From: SAR202 cluster bacterium Io17-Chloro-G6
Lineage (GTDB): Bacteria; Chloroflexota; Dehalococcoidia; UBA3495
Assembly (NCBI GenBank): GCA_002816585.1
Contig: MUCT01000002.1
Location: 21,992-85,991 of the forward strand
Direction of reading: 5' to 3'
DNA: 64,000 nt
The first letter of the stretch is position 1; each line of letters opens with the position of its first letter. The notes beneath the pieces are model-generated. The model was given only the letters and a program-made list of their open reading frames with translations. It had not been told where the DNA came from and ran no database searches. The translations under genes and the position numbers were made by a program. Shown here piece by piece: positions 1-9,219 of the stretch.

Positions 1-2151
1 GACCTGGATGCCGCCAAGCTCGACGATATTAAAGACTTCTTCACGCGTTTCTACTCCCCGACCAACGCCAGCCTGGCCATCGCCGGAGACATAAACTCCG
101 GGGAGGCCTTGGAGCTGGTTAACCGCTACTTCGGCGACCTGGCTCCGGGCGAATCGGTGCCCCGCAAGGGACGTCATGACTCCGGGCTATCAGGCCGGAT
201 CGAGCTGGAGATGCGGGACAAAGTCACTCTGCCCCGGGCTTATGTCGCGTGGCCGGCTCCTCCCGAAGGCGACATCGACGATGCGCCGTTGGAGATCTAC
301 CAAGCAATCATGTCCGACGGGTTGACCTCCCGCTTGCACCGGTCGTTGGTCTATGAAAAGCAGATCGCCCAGAGCGCCGTCATGCGTTACCATTCGTCCG
401 AAATATCCGGCCAGTGCCTTCTTCAAGTGACCGCCGCCGAAGGTCATGAACTGGCCAAGGTGGAGGCCGCCGCCGACGCCGAGATGGCCCGGCTTCTCAA
501 GGAACCGCCCACCGATGAGGAGATAACCCGGGTCAAGAACCGGATAGAAGCCAGCCATTTCCGCCAGTTGGCCCGCATCGGCGGGTTCGGCGGCAGGGCC
601 GACCAACTCAATCACTTCAGTGTATTTGCGTCCAATCCTGAGCTGATTAACACCAGCCTGGATCGGTACCTGGCCGTAACTCGCGAGGATGTCATGCGGG
701 TGGCCGAAACGGTCTTGGGCGGAAACCAGGTCCGGCTTCGGGTATTGCCCGAGCCTTCCTTATCGCCAGCCACTACCACGGTCGACAGGACGGTGATGCC
801 ACCACCCAGGAGCGAACCGGTCTTCAACCCTCCCACCCCGATCCGCACCAAGCTCTCCAACGGAATGGGCATCTCTGTGGTTGAACAGCGGGGTCTGCCC
901 ATAGTGGCCTTCGGACTACTGATGGACGCCGGCGCCTCCCAGGATCCGGCAAACCTGCCGGGGTTGGCCGGTTTCACTGCCCAGATGCTGCCAGAGGGCA
1001 CCAACGGCAAGTCCAGCCTGGAGATCGCCCAGGCCTTTGAGTTCATCGGCTCCCGGATTTCAGCGGACGGACGCCGGGAATACACCCTGTTGTCCGCGGA
1101 AACCCTAACCAAGCACTGGCCCACAGCCTTGGAACTCACCGCCGATCTGGTGCTCAACCCCAACTTCCCCGACCAGGAACTGGAGCGGGTCCGGAGGGAG
1201 CATTTGACCGAACTCCGCCGGGGCAAAGACGAGCCGAACGCGGTGGCTGAGCAGTTGATGGCAGGCTTGGTATTCAACGCTGACTCGGGCTACGGCCATC
1301 CGCTGTCCGGCACCGAAAAATCCATTGGGGCATTGACCCGCGACGACCTGGTCAATCAATTCACCCGCGACTACGGACCCTCCTCGGCCAACCTGATCGT
1401 AGTGGGGGACATCAGCGTGGACGAGGCAATGCAAAGGGCGGAAGCAGTTTTCGGCGCCTGGAAGGCCGGGGACCAATCGGTCAATGGCCGCTCACGAGTA
1501 GACCCCTCCAACGGCGCAGCCACCCTCTATCTCGTGGACCGGCCGGGAGCGCCGCAGTCAGTCATCCGCGCCCTCAATACCACCATCCCTCGGCGTCATC
1601 CAGACTATCTGGGGCTCACGCTGATGAATTACGCTTTCGGAGGGCAGTTCTCCGCCCGCCTAAATCAGAACCTCCGCCAGGACAAGGGCTATAGCTACGG
1701 CTACCAGTCCCACATCCAATGGCACCGCGGTCCCTCTCTGATGCTGGCCGGCGGCGCTGTACAGACCGAGGTCACCAAGGCATCGGTTGTGGAAACCCTG
1801 AAAGAGTACAACGAGGTACGGGGCTCCCGGCCCATCAGTGAGGAAGAACTGGAAAACGCTAAATCCGCTGTCTTGCAGAGCTTCCCAGCCAACTTCGAGC
1901 GCCCGGGGGCCGTCATGGGCCAGGTCCTCCAGATGGTCCAATTCGACCTGCCCGACGACTACCTGCAGACAGTGAGGGCCACCGTGGAGGCAGTGACCCT
2001 GGAGGACGTTCACCGAATTACCCAGGAACTGGTGCGCCCCGACCAGTTGAAGATACTGGTGGTTGGCGACCGGCAGCAGATAGAAGCCGGTCTCCGGGAA
2101 TTGGACATACCCACGGTGATCCTGGACGTTGACGGCGTAGAATCGACCTAA
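1..2151 (+). CDS. M16 family zinc metallopeptidase, 3' part (5' end outside window)
   Basis: The frame is open from base 1, before the first possible start at 109, so the gene begins outside the window. What remains is the end of the first M16 domain and a complete second one. The first part carries the family's R/Y-containing region (TSRLHRSLVYEKQ). The second domain begins near base 840 and has FGLLMDAGASQD followed by GLAGFTAQML where an active M16 domain would carry HxxEH, so this half is catalytically dead. It also has the conserved GGQFSARLNQNLRQDKGYSYG segment. This is the usual arrangement of an active N-terminal and inactive C-terminal half that close around peptide substrates. The active-site half is not visible, so activity cannot be judged. 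It converges on htrA, with a shared terminator between them. Confidence 0.9.
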   Translation, partial: DLDAAKLDDIKDFFTRFYSPTNASLAIAGDINSGEALELVNRYFGDLAPGESVPRKGRHDSGLSGRIELEMRDKVTLPRAYVAWPAPPEGDIDDAPLEIYQAIMSDGLTSRLHRSLVYEKQIAQSAVMRYHSSEISGQCLLQVTAAEGHELAKVEAAADAEMARLLKEPPTDEEITRVKNRIEASHFRQLARIGGFGGRADQLNHFSVFASNPELINTSLDRYLAVTREDVMRVAETVLGGNQVRLRVLPEPSLSPATTTVDRTVMPPPRSEPVFNPPTPIRTKLSNGMGISVVEQRGLPIVAFGLLMDAGASQDPANLPGLAGFTAQMLPEGTNGKSSLEIAQAFEFIGSRISADGRREYTLLSAETLTKHWPTALELTADLVLNPNFPDQELERVRREHLTELRRGKDEPNAVAEQLMAGLVFNADSGYGHPLSGTEKSIGALTRDDLVNQFTRDYGPSSANLIVVGDISVDEAMQRAEAVFGAWKAGDQSVNGRSRVDPSNGAATLYLVDRPGAPQSVIRALNTTIPRRHPDYLGLTLMNYAFGGQFSARLNQNLRQDKGYSYGYQSHIQWHRGPSLMLAGGAVQTEVTKASVVETLKEYNEVRGSRPISEEELENAKSAVLQSFPANFERPGAVMGQVLQMVQFDLPDDYLQTVRATVEAVTLEDVHRITQELVRPDQLKILVVGDRQQIEAGLRELDIPTVILDVDGVEST

Positions 2152-2166
2152 TTTAGTGTCTTGAAC

Positions 2167-2203
2167 AATAAAACGAGGGGGTGGGGCATGCCCTCGTTTT
2201 ATT
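2167..2203. terminator. Bidirectional intrinsic terminator between convergent genes
   Basis: A perfect 13-bp inverted repeat (AATAAAACGAGGG / CCCTCGTTTTATT) with an 11-base loop lies between the convergent M16 and htrA genes. A-rich and T-rich arms give a U-tract in both directions. Confidence 0.85.
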
Positions 2204-2228
2204 GCCTGTTGTGGGTTGGACCTGGAGG

Positions 2229-3410
2229 TTACTGCTGAGGCCGCTCTCCTAATTCCAGGGTCAACGTCTTCCGTTCGCCCGCCCCTTCAGCCGTCCGGAA
2301 CACCTCCACTTCCACCGCTTGACCAGCGCTAAATTCCTGTTTCAGCAAGCGAGTGAGGTCGGACACGGTGGCAATATCATGCCCACCGATGCTCAGCACG
2401 ATGTCGCCCGGTAGAATACCGGCCTGGTCCGAGGGACCATCAACTACTGTGGTTTGGATGATGACGCCTTCGCGGATGGGCAGCCCCACCTCCGCCGCAA
2501 CCTCCGGGACCAAGTCGGCGAGGAATACCCCCATCCAAGCCCAGCGGACCCGTCCCAATTCGACTAGTTGCTGTGCGACCTGGTGCGCCGTCTCAACATC
2601 GATAGCAAAGCCTATCCCCTCCACGGCGACACTCCCACCTTGGGCAGCGCCCCGCAGTACGGCGGTGTTGATGCCAACCAGGTTTCCGGCAAGATCGATC
2701 AACGGTCCTCCGCTGTTTCCGGGGTTGATGGAGGTATCAGTCTGGATAAGGTCGTAAAGAGTGATCCCCGGCGAAGCCTCGATGGACCGGTTCAGCGCGG
2801 AAACGACACCCACCGTGACCGTGGGGCCTCCAGGCAGGGCCAGGGCGTTTCCGATGGCTATCACCCAGTCGCCGGCCCGCAGGCCACCGTTTTCCAGCAA
2901 CGGCAACGACTTGTAGACGTCACTTGGCAACCGTAAAACTGCCAGGTCAGACAGGCGGTCGGCGCCGACGACCTCGGCGACGATCTGGCTGCCGTCGTCC
3001 AGGGTCACGGTAATCTCAACGCCACCTTCAACCACATGGTTGTTGGTCAACACCAATCCCGATTCGTCGAATATGACGCCGGTGCCGCTGCTGAAGCCGG
3101 ACTGCCGTCTGCCGAACCGGTCTTGACTGATAACCTCGGTGAGGATTGAAACCACGGCCGGGCGCACCCGTTCAACCGTATCGGCGATGTTGGGCAATTG
3201 CAGCAGGCCGCTGTCGACGGCCCCGATCCCGCTCGTTGAGCCGGCGCCGGGTATCGCCACCGTGGCCGGAACAGAGGTAGCCGTCGCGGCAGGGTCATCC
3301 CCAGAGCAGGCAATAGCGACCAAAACTGAAAATGCCGCTGCAATCAGAATTGACCTGGTTCCGGGCCTGGGTCTACAGGATCTAACGATGCCGCAAAGAT
3401 TCCGCGTCAT
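2229..3410 (-). CDS. htrA: HtrA/DegQ-type trypsin-like serine protease, lipoprotein
   Basis: The 393-residue protein is a periplasmic or cell-surface quality-control protease. A lipoprotein-type signal is visible: a hydrophobic stretch at about residues 20-34 ending VAIAC, so Cys35 is the likely lipidated residue, followed by a low-complexity Ala/Thr/Ser linker. The trypsin domain has a full triad: His125 in TNNHVV, Asp155 in SDLAVL, and Ser233 in GNSGGP. A single C-terminal PDZ domain (about 290-385, with GILPGDIVLSIGG) should bind substrate C-termini. The ATG overlaps the rph stop by one base (TAATG), so the two genes are probably translationally coupled. The one-PDZ layout fits DegS/HtrA forms better than two-PDZ DegP. 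Confidence 0.93.
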   Translation of the reverse strand: MTRNLCGIVRSCRPRPGTRSILIAAAFSVLVAIACSGDDPAATATSVPATVAIPGAGSTSGIGAVDSGLLQLPNIADTVERVRPAVVSILTEVISQDRFGRRQSGFSSGTGVIFDESGLVLTNNHVVEGGVEITVTLDDGSQIVAEVVGADRLSDLAVLRLPSDVYKSLPLLENGGLRAGDWVIAIGNALALPGGPTVTVGVVSALNRSIEASPGITLYDLIQTDTSINPGNSGGPLIDLAGNLVGINTAVLRGAAQGGSVAVEGIGFAIDVETAHQVAQQLVELGRVRWAWMGVFLADLVPEVAAEVGLPIREGVIIQTTVVDGPSDQAGILPGDIVLSIGGHDIATVSDLTRLLKQEFSAGQAVEVEVFRTAEGAGERKTLTLELGERPQQ

Positions 3411-4144
3411 TACAAGAAGCTCTTTGCCGCCTCGCTTTGGATGCGGAACAGCGGTTCCATGCCTCGGGAGGCCAAGGACAGCACCTCTTCCACCTGTTGG
3501 CGCGGGAATGGCCGTGACTCCGTCGCCCCTTGCAACTCGACCAAGCCCCCCTGAGCTGTCAGGACCACATTGAAGTCCACCTCGGCGACAAAATCCTCCT
3601 CATAGCAGAGGTCGAGCAGCAATTGGCCCTTCAGGATGCCCACGCTGATGGCCGCCACGGGACACAGCAACGGCAGTTGGGGCAAAACCCGGTTCTTCAC
3701 CAACATTTGCAACGCCTGTTGCAGGGCCACGTAGGCCCCGGTGATGGCAGCAGTCCGTGTTCCGCCGTCAGCCTGTATCACATCGCAGTCGATCTGGACG
3801 GTGCGTTCGCCAAGGGCCTCCAGGTCGGTGACTGCCCGCAGGGAACGGCCGATGAGCCGTTGAATCTCTTGTGAGCGGCCACTGGGCCGGCCTGCTTCCC
3901 GCTCCCGGGCGGTCCGAGTGTTGGTGGCCCGCGGCAACATGGAGTACTCGGCGGTGACCCAGCCCTTGCCCTGGCCTCGCAGAAATCCCGGCACCCGTTC
4001 TTCCAGCGAGGCGGCGCAGAGGACTTTGGTATTGCCCATCTCGATCAAAGCCGAACCCTCGGCATACTTCTGATAACCTGGTGTGATTACGGTCGGACGG
4101 TGCTGGTCCCAAGTCCGTCCGTCGGGTCTGGAATATTCTGCCAA
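3410..4144 (-). CDS. rph: Ribonuclease PH
   Basis: The 244-residue product is a phosphate-dependent 3'-5' exoribonuclease that trims tRNA 3' ends. The family signature is intact: an N-terminal SRPDGRTWDQHRP, the basic RATNTRTAREREAGRPSGRSQEIQRLIGRSLRA segment (given here only as landmarks, with RSQEIQRLIGRSLR the core), and DCDVIQADGGTRTA in the phosphate-binding and catalytic region. Length matches the usual 240 residues. The start is a TTG with a GAGGA element some 11 bases upstream. A TATACT box on the minus strand at 4239-4244 could serve as its -10 element, but no good -35 is visible. It is followed directly by htrA. Confidence 0.95.
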   Translation of the reverse strand: MAEYSRPDGRTWDQHRPTVITPGYQKYAEGSALIEMGNTKVLCAASLEERVPGFLRGQGKGWVTAEYSMLPRATNTRTAREREAGRPSGRSQEIQRLIGRSLRAVTDLEALGERTVQIDCDVIQADGGTRTAAITGAYVALQQALQMLVKNRVLPQLPLLCPVAAISVGILKGQLLLDLCYEEDFVAEVDFNVVLTAQGGLVELQGATESRPFPRQQVEEVLSLASRGMEPLFRIQSEAAKSFL

Positions 4145-4291
4145 TTGTTGTAGATTCCTCGTTGTGAATTTTCGGACCGCCGGAATTTCGGCATCGATGA
4201 AACGGGGCCAATTGAAGCTGGTGTAGGCGTCGAAATCTAGTATACCTCAAGGCTCCTTGCAATTCGCTTTTGAGCAGTGGTCACCGCACGG

Positions 4292-6718
4292 TCATCGCTC
4301 CGTAATTACCCACAACTCTGTGCCGTCGGTGATGAACTCCACGCCGCCGTCCTGGTCGGTCCGGTATAGGTTTGCATCTCCGGTCTGATTGACCAGCCGG
4401 CCCAACACATCCTCGTTTGGATGGCCGTAAGAATTGCTGCCTCCCACCGAGATCAGCGCTGCCACCGGACTAACCTCGTTGATAAACCCCGCGGTGGAGG
4501 AGGTTTTGCTGCCGTGGTGGGCAACCTTCAAAACCGTGCTCTGGACCTCTGCGCCTCCAGCCTGCAACAGCGCCTCCGTTTCGGCTTCGATGTCGGAGGT
4601 CAGCAGAAAGCTGACCGATCCGAACTCCAGCCGCAATACCACAGATTCGTTATTATCTGAGGCGCCGTAACGGGGGCCGGACCGGGGATTAAGCACATCC
4701 GCAATCACCCCTGCCCCCAGGTCTAAACGGTAGCCTTGGTGGACGGTCATGACATCCAAGCGGCCACGCTCCAAGCCGGCCTGCCATTGGGCGTACATCG
4801 CAGAATCAGAGGAATGAGTCCCAGCCAGCACGCCGCCCACTTGATAGTGGTCAAACACCTCCAGCAGCCCCCGGCTGTGATCGGAGTCCAGGTGGGTCAG
4901 CACAACTAGGTCCAAACTACGGTCGCTGCCCGGTATTGCCTTACTCAAGGCCTGGATGGCGCTACCTGTGTCCGGGCCGCCGTCAACCAATACCTGACGG
5001 CCTTGGGGCGTCACGATCAAGGCGCTGTCGCCCTGACCAACGTCAAAGAAATAGACGTGCAAATTGCCGTCGCCGCCGGTCCCAACCTGCCACCACAGGG
5101 CTATTGCCACAACGGTCATCGCAAAGGCCCCAAACATTAGCGGCACGGGCATCGCTTGCCTGACCTGATCGTTGGCCGAAGCCTGGACCCCGTGTTTGAA
5201 CCGGGCCCACAACCTGGCAACGCGCCCTGGACTAGTCAGAAGCAACAGCCCACCTAAGACCGAGTACCAGACCCATACGAGCCAGATGCCGGCCCAATCC
5301 GTTTTGATTGTCCACCCTGGGGCCGCCTCAACCAGTTCTATCAGATAACTCGTCGGCGCCCAAACCAGCCAGCCGACGAATTGCCCAAAAGTAGTGCTAA
5401 TGAGACCCACCACTGCCGCCGCCAGAGTCCCAGCCATGATGAACGGCATGGCCGGGAGCGCCAAAACAGTGACGATGATACCGAGAACTGGCACTTCCCT
5501 GAAGTTGAATGCGACCAGAGGCCAGGTCGCTAATGTCGCGGCCAGCGAGATAAAGAAGGCAAGAGCCAACCCCCGTAATAGGGGCAAAATCCAGGTTTGC
5601 CACCATTTTTGATCCCGGTTACCGGCGGCGAACGGCCATTGGGGTATCAATGACTGGGCCAAGGCGATCCCACCGACGGCGGCGAAGCTCAGTTGGAAAG
5701 ACACCCTCTGAATGATATCCGGCGCAATGGCGGTCATTATTCCGGCGCTGAGGGCCAACGCAGGAAGGACGCTGCCGGGCCTTCCAAAGGCCACCGCCAG
5801 CAGATATACGCTACCCATAACCGCCGCTCGAATTACCGATGGCGGCAGTCCCGAGACCAGAGCGTAGGCCCAGACGACAACCAAGGGCACCACCAGGTAA
5901 TACAGGCCACGCCGCCCAAACAACCATGCAGCGCCCGCAAGGAACATCGCCACCAATACACCGACGTGCAATCCTGAGATTGCCAGCAGGTGGGATGTGC
6001 CGGTGCTGCGAAATTCCTGGACCATTTCCGGCGGCAGGTCGCCACGCCGGCCAAGAAGCAACTCCTTGCCCAGTGCTGACTGGGGATAGGGCATCGTATC
6101 TTCGATGCTCTCCGATAAGCGGCCCCGCACCGCGTATGGCCACTCTCGCCAACCGCCCTCTTCCCCGGTCACGGTAGCCGAATCAGCCAACATTGTCCCG
6201 ATTATTCCCTGACTGGCCAGATATGCCGGATAGTCAAATTCGCCAAAGGGTTCGGGCCGGCGCAATGTTCCCATAACGGACACCTGATCGCCGTAGTCAA
6301 AGTAGGGAGGAGACCGGCGGGCAACCAAGTCATGGGAAGGGTTCGCATATACCAGCGCCCTATTCTCCACGGAAACCGGCCCGGACCCAAGATCAACCGC
6401 CGACAGGGCCAACGTAAACTCGACCCGCCTGCCGGAAAACTCAGGGTCGTCGACGATCCGCCCCGTCAGCTCCGCTTCGGCCTCGTCCTGGGAAGTCAAT
6501 AATGGAAGAGGCGACGAAACTGTGTCCGCCCGCCACAGGCCCAGCAACAGAATCACGGCAAGCGCGGCGGGAAACACAGACAGGCGGCGCAGGTACAGGG
6601 CCAGAGCCAGGGTGAAGGAACCTCCAATGAGCAGTAACAGGGGGGCCAGCGTTATCGAGGATACCAGCCCCATCAGGACTCCGCCCAGCCAAGCCGCCGC
6701 CAGAAACGCCAACCTCAT
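4292..6718 (-). CDS. comEC: ComEC/Rec2 DNA-uptake channel with C-terminal MBL nuclease domain
   Basis: This is the inner-membrane channel for single-stranded DNA in natural transformation. About 808 residues: an N-terminal hydrophobic region and soluble OB-like part, a multi-helix competence domain (with LLAISGLHVGVL, a hallmark segment), and a C-terminal metallo-beta-lactamase domain with DVGQGDSALI, THLDSDHSRG and VAHHGSK metal motifs. The open frame extends to 6892, but that would overlap comEA by 86 bases. I chose the ATG at 6718 (MRLAFLAAAW), which puts the first membrane segment at the N-terminus as in relatives. comEA lies 88 bases upstream. Together they make a competence locus. Confidence 0.9.
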   Translation of the reverse strand: MRLAFLAAAWLGGVLMGLVSSITLAPLLLLIGGSFTLALALYLRRLSVFPAALAVILLLGLWRADTVSSPLPLLTSQDEAEAELTGRIVDDPEFSGRRVEFTLALSAVDLGSGPVSVENRALVYANPSHDLVARRSPPYFDYGDQVSVMGTLRRPEPFGEFDYPAYLASQGIIGTMLADSATVTGEEGGWREWPYAVRGRLSESIEDTMPYPQSALGKELLLGRRGDLPPEMVQEFRSTGTSHLLAISGLHVGVLVAMFLAGAAWLFGRRGLYYLVVPLVVVWAYALVSGLPPSVIRAAVMGSVYLLAVAFGRPGSVLPALALSAGIMTAIAPDIIQRVSFQLSFAAVGGIALAQSLIPQWPFAAGNRDQKWWQTWILPLLRGLALAFFISLAATLATWPLVAFNFREVPVLGIIVTVLALPAMPFIMAGTLAAAVVGLISTTFGQFVGWLVWAPTSYLIELVEAAPGWTIKTDWAGIWLVWVWYSVLGGLLLLTSPGRVARLWARFKHGVQASANDQVRQAMPVPLMFGAFAMTVVAIALWWQVGTGGDGNLHVYFFDVGQGDSALIVTPQGRQVLVDGGPDTGSAIQALSKAIPGSDRSLDLVVLTHLDSDHSRGLLEVFDHYQVGGVLAGTHSSDSAMYAQWQAGLERGRLDVMTVHQGYRLDLGAGVIADVLNPRSGPRYGASDNNESVVLRLEFGSVSFLLTSDIEAETEALLQAGGAEVQSTVLKVAHHGSKTSSTAGFINEVSPVAALISVGGSNSYGHPNEDVLGRLVNQTGDANLYRTDQDGGVEFITDGTELWVITER

Positions 6719-6806
6719 GAAAGGCAGCGAGCCATCGGCGATAACATCCGAGAGAAAATACCCCCTATCGTAAAGGTGGATCGGGGGGATTTGCGCCGGT
6801 CTTTGC

Positions 6807-7397
6807 TCACCGGATACCCGACACTGTGACCAGATCCCGGATATTCTGATAAGTGACCGCTCCGATCTTGGGGACCTCTTGAACCTCTGCAACGGACTGG
6901 AACGGGCGGACCTCCTCCCGGTAGGAAACTATTGCTCCCGCCAAGGCGGGACCGATCCCAGGAAGGGTGTCCAAGAGCTCCACCGATGCCAGATTCAAGT
7001 CGATCAGGCCGTCCTGAATCTGGGACGGCGCCAGCGGCATGTTCGAAAGTACGGGAGCGGCCTCACCCAGCTTGGGAACGTAGTATTCCGATTCGTCTTG
7101 AAGGCGGAGGGCTAGATTCATTCCCCCAATGTTGGCTTCCCCGGTCACACCACCGGCTGCAGCCAAAGCGTCGGTGACCCGGCTATCGGGGGCAAGGGTG
7201 TACACTCCCGGATTGACGACCGCTCCGTTGACGAAAACCCTGACTCGGGTTGGTGATTGTTGAGAGTCCGGGGCAATGAGTTGGATTGGAGCGTTGTTGT
7301 CCTGACGGACAAGCAGCACCACTGCCGCCAGCACCGCGGCAACGGTTGCGGCCAGCAATGCTATGGTAGCCATGTTCCGGGCAGTGAGCTCCGGCAT
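6807..7397 (-). CDS. comEA: ComEA-type DNA-binding competence protein (SLBB plus helix-hairpin-helix)
   Basis: The 196-residue protein has one N-terminal membrane anchor (about residues 9-29), an SLBB domain (RVFVNGAVVNPGVYTLAPDS onward, about 52-110), and a C-terminal tandem helix-hairpin-helix domain (DLNLASVELLDTLPGIGPALAG, then EVPKIGAVTYQNIRDLV). This is the standard architecture of the ComEA receptor that binds incoming double-stranded DNA outside the membrane and hands it to ComEC, encoded just downstream. The pair suggests natural competence, but no pilus genes are in the window. It is transcribed divergently from ilvE across 107-125 bases. Confidence 0.92.
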   Translation of the reverse strand: MPELTARNMATIALLAATVAAVLAAVVLLVRQDNNAPIQLIAPDSQQSPTRVRVFVNGAVVNPGVYTLAPDSRVTDALAAAGGVTGEANIGGMNLALRLQDESEYYVPKLGEAAPVLSNMPLAPSQIQDGLIDLNLASVELLDTLPGIGPALAGAIVSYREEVRPFQSVAEVQEVPKIGAVTYQNIRDLVTVSGIR

Positions 7398-7449
7398 TCC
7401 CTACCTCTCAGCCTGGTCTTGCCTTCTAGCTGGGTATCGAGGCCGCAGG

Positions 7450-7479
7450 TTGTACTAGCTGTGGATGTCCGCTTATAAT
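7450..7479 (+). promoter_or_regulatory. Probable promoter for ilvE
   Basis: A perfect TATAAT at 7474-7479 sits 18 bases from a weak -35 (TTGTAC, 7450-7455), about 40 bases before the ilvE start. The -10 is convincing; the -35 is poor. Confidence 0.5.
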
Positions 7480-7522
7480 TTAGCTTAACCTCGCGCACAT
7501 TCCAATGAAAAGGAGCTTAACC

Positions 7523-8488
7523 TTGGCCACCGAAAAAGCATCCGTCAACGGTAATCAACAACTACACGCCTTCTTTCAGGGCGCTGTGGTGCCGATGGAT
7601 GAGGCCAAGGTGAGTGTGATGACCCACGCTCTGCACTACGGCACGGCAGTCTTTGAGGGTATCCGCGGCAATTGGAATGAAGAACAGGGCAAGATGTTCG
7701 TATTCAGGATGCGGGAACACTACGAACGCATGATCCGAGGCTGTAAGATTCTGCTATTGGACATTCCTTACACTGCCGACGAGCTCTGCGACATCACCGT
7801 GGACTTGGTCGCACGTAACAGGCATCAGTCGGACATCTACATCCGCCCTCTGGCCTACAAGAGCGCTGAGGTCGTTGCCAACCTCAAGCTCCAGGAATTG
7901 TCCAGCGATTTCACGCTGATCACGGTGCCGTTCGGAAATTACCTGGGTACTGATATCCTAAAGTGCTGCACCTCCTCTTGGCGGCGGGTCGACGACAACA
8001 TGATCCCGACCCAGATCAAGAGCGCCGGAATCTATGTCAACAGCATGTTGGCCAAGACCGAAGCCACCCTGGCTGGGTTCGACGAAGCCATAATTTTGAA
8101 CCAGGACGGCCACGTCTCGGAGGGATCGGGCGAGAACGTGTTCATGGTCGCCGGCGGCAAACTCTATACACCCCCGTGCGAGGACAACGCTCTGCCGGGA
8201 ATCACCCGCGAGACTGTCATGCAGTTGGCCCAGGCAGAATTGGGCATCGAGGTGGTTGAACGCAGCATCGATCGCAGCGAACTCTACCTGTGCGACGAGG
8301 TGTTCCTCAGCGGGACGGCCGCCCACCTGACACCGGTTGTGGAGTTAGACCGCCGCCCAATCAACCAGGGCGAACCGGGGCCGGTTTCGATAGCACTGCA
8401 AAAACTGTACTTCGATATCGTTGTGGGCCGGAACCCCAAATACCTCCATTGGTGCACGGCAGTTGTCCCCCAAATGGTGCCGGCCTAA
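7523..8488 (+). CDS. ilvE: Branched-chain amino-acid aminotransferase (class IV PLP)
   Basis: This enzyme carries out the last step of Ile/Val/Leu synthesis, swapping the amino group with glutamate. Class IV landmarks are present: HALHYGTAVFEGIR near the N-terminus, the PLP-lysine region QIKSAGIYVNSMLAKTEA, SEGSGENVF, LPGITRE and FLSGTAAHLTPV. An ATG in frame exists at 7505, but the sequence AAAAGGAG overlaps its second and third codons and stands seven bases before the TTG at 7523. I take the TTG as the true start (321 residues). Family length is about 300-310. A strong intrinsic terminator follows, so it is probably monocistronic. Confidence 0.93.
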   Translation: MATEKASVNGNQQLHAFFQGAVVPMDEAKVSVMTHALHYGTAVFEGIRGNWNEEQGKMFVFRMREHYERMIRGCKILLLDIPYTADELCDITVDLVARNRHQSDIYIRPLAYKSAEVVANLKLQELSSDFTLITVPFGNYLGTDILKCCTSSWRRVDDNMIPTQIKSAGIYVNSMLAKTEATLAGFDEAIILNQDGHVSEGSGENVFMVAGGKLYTPPCEDNALPGITRETVMQLAQAELGIEVVERSIDRSELYLCDEVFLSGTAAHLTPVVELDRRPINQGEPGPVSIALQKLYFDIVVGRNPKYLHWCTAVVPQMVPA

Positions 8489-8521
8489 CCAGCAGGGCCC
8501 AACGCTGTTGAATAACGAATC

Positions 8522-8556
8522 AAACGGACGCTCTGGCCAATGGGCGTCCGTTTTCT
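8522..8556 (+). terminator. Intrinsic terminator of ilvE
   Basis: A perfect 10-bp inverted repeat (AAACGGACGC / GCGTCCGTTT) with a 12-base loop, running into a T-rich stretch, 33 bases after the ilvE stop. Confidence 0.85.
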
Positions 8557-8589
8557 ATTCCCAACTCTTCCTGACCGGAGCACGGTAAA

Positions 8590-9210
8590 TTGATCTGGGC
8601 CGGTCTGGGGTTATTCTCCTACGCCATCGGCAGCATTCCCACTGCCTACCTGTTCACCCGCTACTTGCTGGGCCGGGACATCCGGCAGATGGGCGATTTG
8701 AACAGTGGCGCGGCCAATGTCTTTCGGAATGTCGGCGCCAAGGCCGGCATGGCCGTCGGCGCCATCGACATCATAAAAGGCGCCGTGGCCATAGTCTTGG
8801 CCAAGTTGCTGGTGGACGACACAGGGATGGAGATGATGGCCGGGGGAGCAGTTCTGATGGGGCACATCTTCCCAATTCATCTGCGGTTTCGCGGCGGACG
8901 GGGCGCCGCCACCGCCGTGGGAGTGCTGATCGCTTCGTTGCCGGTCATCGGACTTCCGGTAGGCGCCTTTGGCCTGGTGGTGCTCTACTTCACCCGCAAG
9001 GCGATATACCCTCTGGCCACATTCTTGATCGCCATTCCAGTCCTGGCCTGGCCCGTCGGGTACTCAGTCGCCCTTGCCGTCTACGCGGTGGCCGTGCCCA
9101 TCTCCATCGGCCTGAGCCATTTCTTCTCCACCCGGATTCTGAATCCAGGCTCAGCCCAGGATATAGGCAATACCGGGGACACCGGCGATTCACCACTGCC
9201 CCAAGAATAG
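8590..9210 (+). CDS. plsY: Glycerol-3-phosphate acyltransferase PlsY
   Basis: PlsY transfers an acyl group from acyl-phosphate to glycerol-3-phosphate, the first step of phospholipid synthesis. The 206-residue polytopic membrane protein has the three family motifs: GSIPTAYLFTR with the following GRDIRQMGDLNSGAANVFRN region (motif 1, SGA.N), a central GHIFPIHLRFRGGRGAATAVG (core FRGGRGAATA), and the IGLSHFFSTR C-terminal stretch. The start is TTG, preceded by a CCGGAG element. It is followed at nine bases by an unknown membrane protein and then a PAP2-like protein, so lipid-related genes are grouped. Confidence 0.93.
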   Translation: MIWAGLGLFSYAIGSIPTAYLFTRYLLGRDIRQMGDLNSGAANVFRNVGAKAGMAVGAIDIIKGAVAIVLAKLLVDDTGMEMMAGGAVLMGHIFPIHLRFRGGRGAATAVGVLIASLPVIGLPVGAFGLVVLYFTRKAIYPLATFLIAIPVLAWPVGYSVALAVYAVAVPISIGLSHFFSTRILNPGSAQDIGNTGDTGDSPLPQE

Positions 9211-9219
9211 GTCCGGGCT

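Noticed and set aside
190..615. Long antisense open frames under the M16, ComEC, ppdK, suf and pyrG genes
   Set aside because: They have no ribosome sites or domain pattern and follow the codon bias of the genes on the other strand.
6719..6892. N-terminal extension of the comEC frame
   Set aside because: It overlaps comEA by 86 bases and gives a basic, non-membrane N-terminus unlike the family.
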